A stretch of DNA of 64,000 bases from Batkoa obscura (taxonomy: Eukaryota > Entomophthoromycota > Entomophthoromycetes > Entomophthorales > Batkoaceae). Below the pieces are notes generated by a model. It had not been told where the DNA came from. It did no database searches and saw only the letters and a program-made list of their open reading frames with translations. The translations under genes and the position numbers were made by a program. How positions within the stretch are numbered: position 1 is the first letter of the stretch; every line of letters starts with the position of its first letter. Positions 1 through 10,380 of the stretch are shown in pieces. The stretch covers positions 248,001 through 312,000 of the forward strand of contig JASVEC010000037.1 of the NCBI GenBank assembly GCA_030770535.1. The letters run 5' to 3'.

Positions 1-299
1 TATACGACTAGAAATATTACTTATTTTACAAGTTGAAGTTGAAATACTGGTTTGATAAGGTATCAATGTTCTCCTAGGGATTTTGATGAGCTTGGGCATC
101 AGCTGGAATGTTTTAAAGTTGAGGAGCATTATTAAATAAAAAAGTAATGAAAGAAAAGCTAAAAATTTTACGATTTGAATTTGGATTTTAAATAGTCAGG
201 ATGTGCAAAAATTGAAAAATAAAATTGAAAAATAAAATATTAAGTGTATAAGATATTATTCTAATTTTATTATCTATAAATATAAACAGAAATCCAAAC
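1..299. other. A+T-rich flank, no gene seen
   Basis: No convincing coding exon. The Rrg7-like gene may have a short extra 3' exon here: its last codons overlap a GTAAG-like donor, and an acceptor-like ATTAG lies about 40 nt downstream near 265. That would only change the last few residues. Confidence 0.4.
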
Positions 300-884
300 C
301 TAACTCTTACCGATAACTTTACTATCCCATAATAACACTACTTTATCCATATGATTGTCATTACCTTGAGAATACACCATACTGACAGTTAACTTATTAT
401 CAAACAGTTTTTTTGTCTTATTATTCATGACCAACATTTCCACTGTATATTCAATGCCTAAATTGACAATTTTAACTAACACTAGCGGCAATGGTGAACT
501 CAATACCTTATTAATACAAATGGTTGAAAACCCAGAATTCGCTACCAACATACCAATAGTTTGACTTTTTTCATTAATTAATACACCTTCCAACTCTCTT
601 ACATATTTACTTCCTAATTTATGTTTGGTATTTTTACATTGCACTATGATCGGTAGCTTTTTTTCTACTAGGTTCCAATACCCTCTTAAATCTATACCTT
701 TATCATCTTTACCTCCAACTTGAATGCTGCTGATGTTGTAATTTGATAGCTTTTTTAACGTTTGGTATTCAAACTCGCTGCCTTGATTGACATAGCTGTG
801 TAACCCAGTGGGATGATGTAGATGTCGAATATGGGGTTGATGTAAATGAATTAGCCGTAAGGGTTTAAAAAGAGATTTTAACAT
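300..884 (-). CDS. RRG7: Rrg7/DUF2034-like mitochondrial PD-(D/E)XK nuclease-fold protein
   Basis: Predicted 194-residue protein of the fungal Rrg7 (DUF2034) family, which in yeast is mitochondrial and needed for respiratory growth; its biochemical activity is not established. The first 30 residues are rich in Lys, Arg and His with no acidic residue, as in a mitochondrial presequence. The core then shows the restriction-endonuclease-like pattern: a Glu in the helix G-S-E-F-E-Y, an Asp in K-G-I-D-L-R-G, and the strand I-V-Q-C-K-N, followed by the family-typical K-Y-V-R-E-L-E-G. The start is a true ATG at 884. The stop at 300 overlaps a possible splice donor (GGTAAG), so a tiny 3' exon is possible. 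Family recognition is by motif memory, not a search. It stands apart from the repeats on its right. Confidence 0.72.
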   Translation of the reverse strand: MLKSLFKPLRLIHLHQPHIRHLHHPTGLHSYVNQGSEFEYQTLKKLSNYNISSIQVGGKDDKGIDLRGYWNLVEKKLPIIVQCKNTKHKLGSKYVRELEGVLINEKSQTIGMLVANSGFSTICINKVLSSPLPLVLVKIVNLGIEYTVEMLVMNNKTKKLFDNKLTVSMVYSQGNDNHMDKVVLLWDSKVIGKS

Positions 885-1716
885 CTTTGAGTGGAATGTA
901 TTTGAAAAGTTAGTAAATACAATGCTATTATGCTGTATGCTATTGTTGTTGGTAATTACCGGATAGATAGTTAATTGAAACTGAGTTATTGTAGCCTATT
1001 AATAATGTTAAAGTTGATTTTTTCACAATCAAAATAATTTAATTTTGGTGACAATTCTTTGAATTCCAATTTTTAAACAAAGAAAAATTAAAATCCCGTT
1101 TCATTTTGTTCACCCTTATACATCGCAAAATTTAAAAACAATAGAACTAAGATCTCTAAATCAGCACAACTTTGAAAAACATCTAAACAAGCTCAAAATA
1201 TTTTTAAATAATAACTAAAATAAATCCGAACAAAAATTGAAACAATATGTTGGAATTAAGATAGTTTTGGTTGGAATTCGTACTGAAGCTAATTATCAGT
1301 TTGTTCAATTTGCAGGATGACTTAAATTATTAGAGATACTTTTGAAATTACAGTAAAATTTGAAAAAAGATTATTAAACCAAACAATATAAATAATTAAC
1401 TAATAAAAAATGCTTTTGTTTTTTTTGTAGTTTTTATGTTACAAAATAACAAAAAAGTTACTAACATAAAAATAATAAAGCACAAAAAACAAGACAATTC
1501 TTTTTTAAAAATCATTGAAATTTAATTAAAGAAGCATTGATTTTTGTGAAAATAATAGCTATTGATTAATGTTTTTGTATAAAAAGTCTTTTTTTGAAAA
1601 GTTTTTATTTAAACAAGTAAATCGTAATATACATATATTTATTAATTATTCTAAGCTTATAATTTTTAGCTAAATAATAAATTTTATCTAAAAAATATAT
1701 TAAAATAGCTAATAGA

Positions 1717-1820
1717 TATAGGGATGTATTTTTATGTTTAGGAATTTTACTAAGAATTTTTTTGTTTAAATAGCGCTTAAAAGATAGAAAAATGGTGAAG
1801 CCAAAAAAACACCCCCATAT
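1717..1820 (+). mobile_element. MITE copy 1 (about 100-bp TA-flanked family)
   Basis: Begins TATAGGGATGTATTTTT and ends in AAAACACCCCCATA, so the ends form an imperfect terminal inverted repeat. The middle carries the family hallmark AAATAGCGCTTAAAAGAT. Non-coding. TA-rich flanks and a T(A/G)GGG terminus suggest mobilisation by a Tc1/mariner-type transposase (inference). Confidence 0.8.
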
Positions 1821-2671
1821 GTATTGTAAAGGGCAAATATTTTAAATGAGTTTTCAAGTTGCTTATATTTTTGGTATTAGATCATGCAATATAGGATCCG
1901 ATTGTATACTAACTATTAGTTGCTACTATCAGAATCACCTTTACTCTTAGGGTAATGCTGTACAATTTAATATTTTACATTCAATGATGAATTTGCTAAA
2001 TTGAATTTTAGTAATATTAGTATAAGGAATTGACTAGAAAATAAAATCCTTGATTGAGTTGTTAAACTATTAAACTACTAAACTATTAATCTTTAGCTTT
2101 TTAAATGGCTTGGCCTCTGTTCTATGACCTCTGAGTTATTTAACTAATTTTTTGTTTTAATTATTTAGTGAAATAAACTGTCATCAGAAAGTTCTAAATT
2201 TAGATTTTTGAAATTTTTATCAATAAAAATATCTGATTTCAATATACAGCTGTAAAACTAGTACTGCTTTTTGAAATTAAGTTTAGCTTTTAAATTTTAT
2301 TACTTTTTATAACATTTATCATAAGTCTTTTTTATCTTAAAATACAACAATTAAAAGTTAATGTTATAACGTTATAAAGTATCAAATTAATCAGATAATT
2401 ATTATTTATACAAAAGCGGCAATAAATATATTTATATTGTTATTATCATTGTTAAAGTAGAAATTCTCAGCTTTCCGCACATAATAAAGTACCTCAATAA
2501 TTGATTTAGAATTGAAAAATAATTATAATTAAATGAGATAAACTTGAATAGTTATGATACGAAAACTAAAACTAGATTAGTTTTTTTAGATTTAGAATAG
2601 TAAACGATTATTAAAAACTTATCAAAACAAATATTATTGTACTCATATTTATATCTAATAGCTTTTTAATA

Positions 2672-2773
2672 TATGGGGATGTATTTTTTTGTAAGAACTT
2701 TACTAACAATCTTTCCACTCAAATAGCACTTAAAAAATGGAAAAGTAATGAAATCAAAAAAAACATCTACATA
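2672..2773 (+). mobile_element. MITE copy 2
   Basis: Same orientation as copy 1: TATGGGGATGTATTTTTTTG at the left end, the AAATAGCACTTAAAAAATGG core, and a CATCTACATA right end. TA dinucleotides lie directly outside both ends, as expected for a TA target duplication. Confidence 0.8.
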
Positions 2774-2971
2774 TAGCAGTTATATTTATGATATTAAAAG
2801 TTTAAGAATGATGTCTAATCTAGATAACTCTAGTAAAATTAAAAGCAACATTAATGACAAAACTTAAAAACGATATTTAAAATTAGTCCGTTTAATTAAA
2901 ATCTATTATAAATATATTATTAACTTTTTTAATAATTTTATAATAGAACTTGCTATAAATGTAATAAGAAC

Positions 2972-3435
2972 TGTGAAATCTGATACTCAATGATTGGAGT
3001 TGAAGACAACTATTGCCTGGTTGATTATACTGTAAGTCGAAAGGCCTTGGTTTGTATGACTAAGATAGACTTGAATTATAAAGAGTACCACGTAATGTAC
3101 TATAATCTATGTAAGACAAATAGAATAGACAATACTAATGTAGAATCTACATAAAATACTATTAAGTAAACTAGTGACTTTATTGGATGTATGAGATACC
3201 AGGGAATATTCAGTTAAAAAGTCTCGAATTACTATGCTGTAGAGTCTCTTTTATACTCCAACAAATATAGATATCAAAACGAGGAGATAATATCCTTCAG
3301 AATCACATGACAGGAAATCCTATAGCAAATCAAACTAAAAGCATAGGATTAATTGTCTTTGGACTTGAGGACATAACAACTTAAGTGATTATTGTTCTAT
3401 AATCAATCATGGAGCTGATAAAGCGATATTTCACA
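2972..3435 (+). repeat. 464-bp LTR-like unit, copy A of a perfect inverted pair
   Basis: This 464-bp block reappears base for base, reverse-complemented, at 6165-6628; I found no mismatch in a line-by-line comparison. The unit starts TGTGAAAT and ends ATTTCACA, a short terminal inversion with the TG..CA termini of long terminal repeats. It is more GC-balanced than its surroundings. No target duplication flanks this copy alone (AGAAC left, AAATA right), but GAAC at its outer edge matches GAAC just outside copy B. It could be a solo LTR or one terminal inverted repeat of a composite element. Identity implies recent origin or recent gene conversion. Confidence 0.85.
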
Positions 3436-5111
3436 AAATATAGATTAAAGATTTAGACCTTTTGCTATAAATTTCATTATTTTTAATTTTTTATAGAATT
3501 CATATTTACAATATAAAATTACATAATTCTATATCTAGTTAATTCCAATATTACCATTCAATATTTTTAAAACTCTATTTAGCTTTAAATAAAATGTCTT
3601 ACTATAATATTTTCAAGTTAAACTTTTATTGTTATTTTGACTTTTTTTCTCTAAAGTTCACATATCATAAAGCAGGTGGTAAGGTGGTAAAGCGGTAAGC
3701 TTATATTGGCAGCAGTAAAAAAACAAAGTCATAGTAGAAAGTCGAATAGTTATGGAGATAAAGCCAAAACCCAATATTTATTTATTCAAACAAGTATCAT
3801 CTTATTAAAAAGGCATAATATTAATGTATTTCCAGCTGAATGTAACCAAACTATTCATATAACATTATTCAAAATATCCATCATGAAATACCATATTTGT
3901 ACCCCTTTAAATTTACAAGTCATATAGTTACGCTAAGTTTAATTAGAGTTAATTCATCTATAGCAACACTAATTCTATAAATTAATAAAGGCAAAAAAGC
4001 CAAATATAAAATTATTTTTCAAAATACATGTTTAACAATATAAAATATTAAAGTTTACCAAAGTTAAAAATTTTGCAAATCGTTTATATGGTAGAAAATT
4101 TATAGTTAGATCTATTGCATTTATTTAAGAATAACATCAAGTAGAGCAATAAAGAAAAGAGATAGAGTTAACTTGTTATTGATGCTTAGATTGGGGTTAT
4201 TTGTTGAAGCAGTACTTAGTTCAGGTTTACTTAGTTTAGGCTTACTTCGAAAATGTTTATTGTTCCCTTTAAAAACTTTACAATAATATTCATTGCAAAT
4301 AGAATAATAACATTTATCAATGTTGTTACTAATTATATCAATAGACATCAGACCATTAACAAAGCAGAAATAGCCATTTGTATGTACTATTATTTCGTTT
4401 GAGCTTTGATTAAAAAAAGATCCCAAATTTTTATCTGATATATCAATGGTGTACCCTCTATCCATAGCCATAGTGTTAAATAAAAATGAATTCTGTTTCT
4501 CAAATAGCAGTTTTTTAAAGCTATATATAGTTTATATTAAATATATGATTTAATATGTAATCAAATACACACTAATAATTATTATTGCTAAGAGTCACAT
4601 TTATTCTTAAGGAAATATTATATATTAGATATATTCTTGATATTATATTCACTGACTTGAGTTTAAATAACAATTGATGTAAACAAGTTAAAATTGAAAA
4701 CATATAAGTTTATGACCAAGATTTGACCTATTACCAGTTGATTATTCCCCCATTCTCTAGGTTTTATCTTTATAGAATTATTTCGTAAATAAAATACTTA
4801 AATGCTCTGACGTCTTGAAGGTTTATGTGAGACACAAAAGCCTTAGAACTAGCTTTTCAAAGTTATTAACTTACTAAAACCTTTAAAAATTGAGAGCTCT
4901 ATTGCGCAACTTTAAGTTATTTTGATTGATTCCTTTTGATTTAACTAATTAATAGAATAAATTATCATCAAAAAGCTCTATAACACAATATAATCGAGTT
5001 TTTTGTTTATATTCATTTAGATTTAGTACTAAAACATAAATGCAGAATAGCCTGATTTAATATTCAAAAATTGAAGTTTTAAATTAAAATTTATTACAAA
5101 TGATCTAAATA
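3436..5111. other. Interior between inverted units, mostly unexplained
   Basis: A+T-rich sequence inside the inverted pair. It includes a short GGTGGTAA/AGCGGTAA tandem around 3673-3699 and a small reverse-strand open frame at 4121-4471 (separate entry). No transposase, reverse transcriptase or integrase motifs were recognised here. Confidence 0.4.
4121..4471 (-). CDS. Hypothetical small protein with GPI-signal-like tail
   Basis: A 116-codon open frame from a true ATG. The N-terminal part carries several Cys residues (including C-Y-Y-S-I-C and Y-C-K-V). A Ser/Pro/Thr/Asn-rich linker follows, and the last roughly 15 residues are hydrophobic (L-S-L-F-F-I-A-L-L-D-V-I-L-K), resembling a GPI-anchor addition signal. 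No N-terminal signal peptide is visible, so if real this is probably the last exon or a truncated remnant of a secreted or cell-wall protein. I do not recognise the family. It could also be a chance open frame in A+T-rich DNA. Confidence 0.3.
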   Translation of the reverse strand: MAMDRGYTIDISDKNLGSFFNQSSNEIIVHTNGYFCFVNGLMSIDIISNNIDKCYYSICNEYYCKVFKGNNKHFRSKPKLSKPELSTASTNNPNLSINNKLTLSLFFIALLDVILK

Positions 5112-5181
5112 TAGGGATGTCCGAATTGACTCCAGAATTTAAAATTAAAAAGTTTAAAATTAAATCTCTTTATTTAGCTTA

Positions 5182-5255
5182 AAGAGCTTGCTTTAATTGT
5201 TTCCTTTTTTTAAGTAGTAAGAGCTTGCTTTAATTGTTTCCTTTTTTTAAGTAGT
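5182..5255 (+). repeat. Perfect tandem duplication, 37 bp x 2
   Basis: The unit beginning AAGAGCTTGCTTTAATTG occurs twice in direct tandem (5182-5218 and 5219-5255) without mismatch, close to the left end of the 5.1-7.4 kb element. No coding role seen. Confidence 0.9.
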
Positions 5256-6164
5256 CAATTTTTCTAACTATACATTTTATGTTATCTCTGTTAAATGTCT
5301 AATAAATATATAATATATAATTATGTAATTATATAAATAAAGTTATCTGACTTTATTTTTTGTTGAAATAAAAATAAAATCCAAACTTTCATAACTAAAT
5401 TTCGAAATGGGATTTTTGAAAATTTTAGTACAATAGGAAGGAGCACAATACAAACATTGTAATTCATTTACATCAGTTTTAACAGCTACTTATAACAACC
5501 TAAGGTTTATGGAATTTTGTAATAAAACAAAATAAAGAAAAGATATATCATAAAAGTTTACTATCGACAATAGTAAATTTGATCAAGCAATGTATAAAGT
5601 TAGTGCTTTAAGAGAAACAGGAAATAAAAATCAACAAGTAGCGTTATTATCAACTATAGCTCCAGTATATTCTTTTGATGAATGTAAAAGTTTTGGGTTT
5701 GATATAAATAGAAATCAAGATAATTATTCAAAAATAACTGATAATAATAAAATCTCAACGTTACGACCTATTATTAAATACAAAAAATTAAAAGTGGGCA
5801 AATTGAAATTATTATCCAATATTTACTAAATGATTCAACTATTTCATCAAGATTTAATAAAAAGATAGTAATAATAAATATTCATTAGATAATGTATATA
5901 TATTAAATAAAAGAATGATATATAGTAAATATTTTAATGATTTAAAAGATAAAGCAGTAGCTAAGTCAACGTTTTTTAAATATACATCAAATTATTTTAA
6001 AAATCTAGCAAGAAAAGCAGACTTATGTAATATATGTGCCCAATATATAGAAAAAAGTTATTTGAAAATGAGATAAACATAGCAATAAAAAATAAAATAG
6101 AGATAGTAGGATCTTTTAATAAAGAGAAAAAGTTGTATAAGTTAGACAGATTTTGTGTTAATAC

Positions 6165-6628
6165 TGTGAAATATCGCTTTATCAGCTCCATGATTGATTA
6201 TAGAACAATAATCACTTAAGTTGTTATGTCCTCAAGTCCAAAGACAATTAATCCTATGCTTTTAGTTTGATTTGCTATAGGATTTCCTGTCATGTGATTC
6301 TGAAGGATATTATCTCCTCGTTTTGATATCTATATTTGTTGGAGTATAAAAGAGACTCTACAGCATAGTAATTCGAGACTTTTTAACTGAATATTCCCTG
6401 GTATCTCATACATCCAATAAAGTCACTAGTTTACTTAATAGTATTTTATGTAGATTCTACATTAGTATTGTCTATTCTATTTGTCTTACATAGATTATAG
6501 TACATTACGTGGTACTCTTTATAATTCAAGTCTATCTTAGTCATACAAACCAAGGCCTTTCGACTTACAGTATAATCAACCAGGCAATAGTTGTCTTCAA
6601 CTCCAATCATTGAGTATCAGATTTCACA
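6165..6628 (-). repeat. 464-bp LTR-like unit, copy B of a perfect inverted pair
   Basis: Exact reverse complement of 2972-3435. In this orientation it begins TGTGAAATATCGC and ends CAGATTTCACA, followed directly by GAAC, which equals the four bases just outside the left edge of copy A. Remains of coding sequence occur on its left, within the older 5.1-7.4 kb element, consistent with insertion into that element. No self-flanking duplication is visible (AATAC left, GAACA right). Confidence 0.85.
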
Positions 6629-7487
6629 GAACATAATAAAATTAACAACTCAACTATTAATAATGGGAAAACAGAAATAATTTTTTAAAAAGTACAAAAG
6701 AAACAAAAATACAAAAAAAATAATAGAAATACAAGGCGTTAAAAAGTATTTACATCTTATTAAACTTAACAATAAACTACATTGTTATCAAGCATCTGAT
6801 ACATAAAAAAAAGCGATATAGTTCCAATTAAAGTTATAGAGTCTACGGAAAATAGAAAAATCAAAAGACCAACTCCAGCTTACCTTACGAAAATGACAAA
6901 ATTTAAAGGTTTCAATATTTACTAAGCAAGTAATTGTAATAATAAGTAAAAATTATTATTATATTATTTGTATTATATAAGGATTTTTAGTTATAGTTTT
7001 GGGGATAATCACTCCCTCCTATGCAGCTATTTATTAATTTAGTGATATTTCAATAATGTAACTAGCATTAAAATAATTTATTTGTTTAATAGCAAATCTG
7101 TGATGTTAGCTATAAAATAGTCAATAATAAATATTTTTCAATGAGGTTTTATAGGAATATATATTTATTCCCATACTATAATTTTGATTAATATCAATAT
7201 ATAGGTTATATTAGTAAAAACCTTAATAATCTGGGAATTTATATTAAATTTAGTAAAAATTCTGCTAAGTTGCAATAAATTATGATAAAATAATTTGAAA
7301 TTGTGTTAGATACTTTTGCTTTTTAATAGAATTTATTTTTACAGGATTTTAAGCAAAATTCCTAAAACATAAATATTTAAAATTGGATAAAAAAATAAGC
7401 TAATTCGGACATCCCAATAAAGTTAAATTGAATTTTCAAACCTTTATAAGACAATTTAAATTTAAATTCAAAAACAAATTATTAACA

Positions 7488-7590
7488 TATGGGGATATAT
7501 TTTTGTGTAAAAATTTTACTAGTGATTTTTCCGTTCAAATAGCGCTTAAAAGATGGAAAAAATAATGAACCCAAAAAAAATACTCCCATA
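7488..7590 (+). mobile_element. MITE copy 3
   Basis: Left end TATGGGGATATATTTTTGTG, core AAATAGCGCTTAAAAGATGG, right end ATACTCCCATA. TA at both junctions. Lies about 70 bp beyond the right terminus of the older broken element. Confidence 0.85.
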
Positions 7591-7916
7591 TTTTAAATTA
7601 ATATATTATATATTATATTAATTTGAAAATTATCAAATCTTTAACTATTAAAAATATTTAAACAAATTAATCTTAAACTTAAATTTTTTATAAATAACCA
7701 GTATAACAAATATAAATATATAATAAATATTTATAGGTTTATTTTTTTTAACTAATGCCATCAAAACGTCGTTGTCTAAGAATATTATTTTAGAACTTCG
7801 ACTCACTTTTAGCCTTTTAAAAGGCATCATTATCTCTAAATATTTTAATAGAATAGAAATGCAAAAAACTTGAGCCAATAAAATCAAAGAGCTATATTTT
7901 TTGTGTTATAAAAATA

Positions 7917-8024
7917 ATATAAGGGAAAATTTATCTTTGTATATAACAATTTTATTAGCAATTTTTGCACTTAAATAACACTTAAGATGAAAAAAAGTAA
8001 TGAAATCAAAAAAACACCCTCATA
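7917..8024 (+). mobile_element. MITE copy 4, diverged
   Basis: Same layout as copies 1-3 but with many substitutions: core AAATAACACTTAAGATG, right end AAACACCCTCATA. The left end (ATATAAGGG) has lost most of the consensus. Probably an older insertion. Confidence 0.6.
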
Positions 8025-8274
8025 AGTTTAAGTTTACCTTAATTGTTTATATATTTTAAAATTTGAGTGATTTTTCCGTTATAAATTTATTATACTTGAA
8101 TTGCTTAGAAACATACTTAAAATTGAATTATTAAAAAAAACAAATATAATAATTCCAATAACTGTAGAATTAAAAATCCTTAGTTTTATATCTCTTAGTT
8201 TTATAGTAGTAGTTATTTAATAAGTGTTATAAAAATACATATATTCTGTATTTTATATAATAAATCATAATCTA

Positions 8275-8368
8275 AAGGGATTTTTTAATTATCACTTTTT
8301 CCATTTTCAATTGTTATTTAAGTGGAAAAAGTGTTCAATAAAACCCTTAAGCGAAAAAACACCCCTAT
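8275..8368 (-). mobile_element. MITE copy 5, diverged, opposite orientation
   Basis: Left end AAAGGGATTTTTTAATT, middle TTATTTAAGTGGAAAAA, right end AAAACACCCCTAT. The AGCGCT core is lost but flanking blocks remain. It lies about 370 bp upstream of the Zn2Cys6 gene start. Confidence 0.6.
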
Positions 8369-8736
8369 TTTGTTAGCTTTTAGGATCAAAATATTAATTG
8401 TCATCAATTGTTATAAAAAAGTAAGAAGCTTATAAAAGTTGTTTTTATTGATCTGTAAATAGATTTTAATCATTAAATATTGATCTTATTGGTTTAATCA
8501 TACGCAAATCTTCATTTTATATTCTATTAAATGCATCACGCTTTATGCATTATTTGAAAAAAAAGTTGAGATCCATATCTTGTTAAAGACCATATTTTAT
8601 TTCATGTTCCTAATACCAATCATAATAACTAGAGTTAGTAATGGTGCAAATAAACTATCTTTTAGGTCAAAACTAGATTTTATTACTTAAGTATATGTGG
8701 TATTAAGTTTACGCTTTGCTATTTGTAACTAAAAAA

Positions 8737-10380
8737 ATGATTAACAAACAACTATCGATTATTCCAACAAGGATTAGACCATCTTGTGATCAATGCTATG
8801 ATAGGAAAAGAAAATGTAATTTGATAATTCCTACTTGTAGTAGATGTAAAGAAAAAAGCTTAAAGTGTACAAGGGATAGAAAAGGTAAGCGAAAACCAAT
8901 AATGTGTGATAATCAAGACTTTCACTCCAAATCTTTTTTACTATTTCAATCGAATAAAGTGAAAAGGGAAAGAAAAATTGAAGTCACTATAATTTTAAAC
9001 CATAAATACTTTAATAATCCTAAAATTTCTCCAGGTGGATGTCGGTTTAATTATAATGTTTCAATTGCCTCTATATTTCCTATCAAATCATTTCATTGTC
9101 CTATATTGTTTGATCAAAGTTCTGATTTATTTTATAAAATTGCACCGAATAAATACCTTACTTCATTTTTTAACAATTTGCCGCCAGTTGAGTCAAAATG
9201 CATTGCTACAAAAGATAACAATAATTTCTATTATAATATAATACAACTTATAGCCGTCTATTTCCAAAATATTAATATATTACTACCGTTATTTACTTAT
9301 AATCAATTTTTGAGTAAGAAAAGAGATATTATATTAGTTTATTCCATCATGTTAGTTGCTCTGACCCATATTGATGATAGTAGTAAATCATCAAATCTGA
9401 AGTTAGCTTTAAGAGATATTATACTAAAGCATTTTAAGCCAGGTAAGTTAAAAATTAACTTAAGTAATATTCAATCGATGGTGGTATTATTCAATGGATT
9501 GAAAGGAAGTGATTCAGCGTTACCATCGTATTATTTTTCAAATTTAAACAATTATTGTATGATGTTGGGTTTGCACTTAAAATATAGAAATGACAATGAA
9601 AGAAAGTTGTGTTATTCAGCAGTTGTATTCTTACTCTCTATCGATGATCCCTATTCTAACTTATTATTCAATACTCATAATTTATGGAAAAATGATATGG
9701 TAATATCAACATTAAGTAATAATGAGTCAATTGAATCTATAATACAGTTGGTGTTGGTGATTTATTCCAAGTATTGTTATGACTGTAGTTTATTTCACAA
9801 ATATTTTTTTGATACCTTATTACATTTCAACACATTAAATATTAAAAATGCAAATGCAGTAAAAATTAGTCATTTATTGGGAACTTTATTACATTCTATC
9901 GTTGAACGAGCAATAAGTAAATACAAGGTGATTAAAAAAGCTGCTTCAAACAAGATATCAGGTGATATGATAGATATACTTATTAATCATATCAAAATAG
10001 TCTATCACTCTTATAAGGCTGCTTTAAATGTCATTAAATGGTTAGCATTAAATGATGATAAAGATAAGTTGTTTTCTAAAGATTCTGTAAATGAGAGATC
10101 AAAGAGTTTAAAAGATTTAGAAGATTTAGAGGATTTAGAAGCTAACATTCAATCTTTTATTACCCATAGCTCTAACTTAAAGACAAGATATTTTTCTTCT
10201 ATTCGGTATTTTTCATTTTTAATAGTTATTAATATTATCTCTTCTCACTCTAAATGGATCAATAATTCAAACGTTTTATTAAATCGAACATTGATTCAAT
10301 TTAATAAATTAGCTAGAAACAATGGCACAAAATTGATAAGGGTCATTGAATTCATATTACAGCTTTGTACTTCAAAGTAA
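8737..10380 (+). CDS. Zn2Cys6 (Gal4-type) fungal transcription factor
   Basis: Predicted 547-residue nuclear regulator, intronless. The binuclear zinc cluster lies at residues about 17-44 with the spacing C-x2-C-x6-C-x6-C-x2-C-x6-C (C-D-Q-C ... C-S-R-C), immediately followed by the basic stretch R-D-R-K-G-K-R-K. The rest resembles the helical middle homology region found in this class, but no specific subfamily is recognisable. A short L-E-D repeat occurs near residues 465-475. The start is set at the ATG at 8737, which gives a short N-terminus before the zinc cluster; the frame is open a few codons further up but without an ATG. Target genes are unknown. The nearest downstream gene is a secreted subtilisin in convergent orientation, so regulation of that cluster is conceivable but unsupported. 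Confidence 0.88.
   Translation: MINKQLSIIPTRIRPSCDQCYDRKRKCNLIIPTCSRCKEKSLKCTRDRKGKRKPIMCDNQDFHSKSFLLFQSNKVKRERKIEVTIILNHKYFNNPKISPGGCRFNYNVSIASIFPIKSFHCPILFDQSSDLFYKIAPNKYLTSFFNNLPPVESKCIATKDNNNFYYNIIQLIAVYFQNINILLPLFTYNQFLSKKRDIILVYSIMLVALTHIDDSSKSSNLKLALRDIILKHFKPGKLKINLSNIQSMVVLFNGLKGSDSALPSYYFSNLNNYCMMLGLHLKYRNDNERKLCYSAVVFLLSIDDPYSNLLFNTHNLWKNDMVISTLSNNESIESIIQLVLVIYSKYCYDCSLFHKYFFDTLLHFNTLNIKNANAVKISHLLGTLLHSIVERAISKYKVIKKAASNKISGDMIDILINHIKIVYHSYKAALNVIKWLALNDDKDKLFSKDSVNERSKSLKDLEDLEDLEANIQSFITHSSNLKTRYFSSIRYFSFLIVINIISSHSKWINNSNVLLNRTLIQFNKLARNNGTKLIRVIEFILQLCTSK

Larger units (their letters stand above)
885..2971. other. Gene-poor A+T-rich spacer with two MITEs
   Basis: About 2.1 kb between the Rrg7-like gene and the first 464-bp repeat. 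No exon-like open frames were recognised on either strand. It contains two MITE copies, listed separately, and otherwise homopolymer-rich A+T sequence. Confidence 0.5.
5114..7415. mobile_element. Old broken element with 14-bp terminal inverted repeats
   Basis: A perfect 14-bp inverted pair, GGGATGTCCGAATT at 5114-5127 and AATTCGGACATCCC at 7402-7415, brackets about 2.3 kb that hold remains of coding sequence. One stretch encodes a basic helix region followed by A-D-L-C-N-I-C-A-Q, a Cx2C pattern seen in some transposon-encoded proteins, though I cannot name the family. The element is clearly broken, with multiple interruptions. The 464-bp unit (copy B) lies within it, so it may have been entered by that younger repeat. 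A related terminus occurs singly at 34513-34536. The superfamily is uncertain; a DNA transposon is most likely from the termini. Confidence 0.45.
6629..8736. other. Repeat-rich spacer upstream of the Zn2Cys6 gene
   Basis: Holds the right part of the old element (to 7415) and three MITE copies. One reverse-strand 79-codon frame near 7648-7887 has no recognisable domain and is very A+T-rich; I do not call it a gene. The last few hundred bases must contain the promoter of the Zn2Cys6 gene, but no distinct element was identified. Confidence 0.4.

Noticed and set aside
5997-6219. Short frames crossing the left edge of the second 464-bp unit
   Set aside because: They run from old element remains into the repeat; chance fusions, not genes.
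8716-8736. Upstream in-frame extension of the Zn2Cys6 gene beginning at TTG
   Set aside because: No ATG there; the first ATG at 8737 gives a normal short leader before the zinc cluster.
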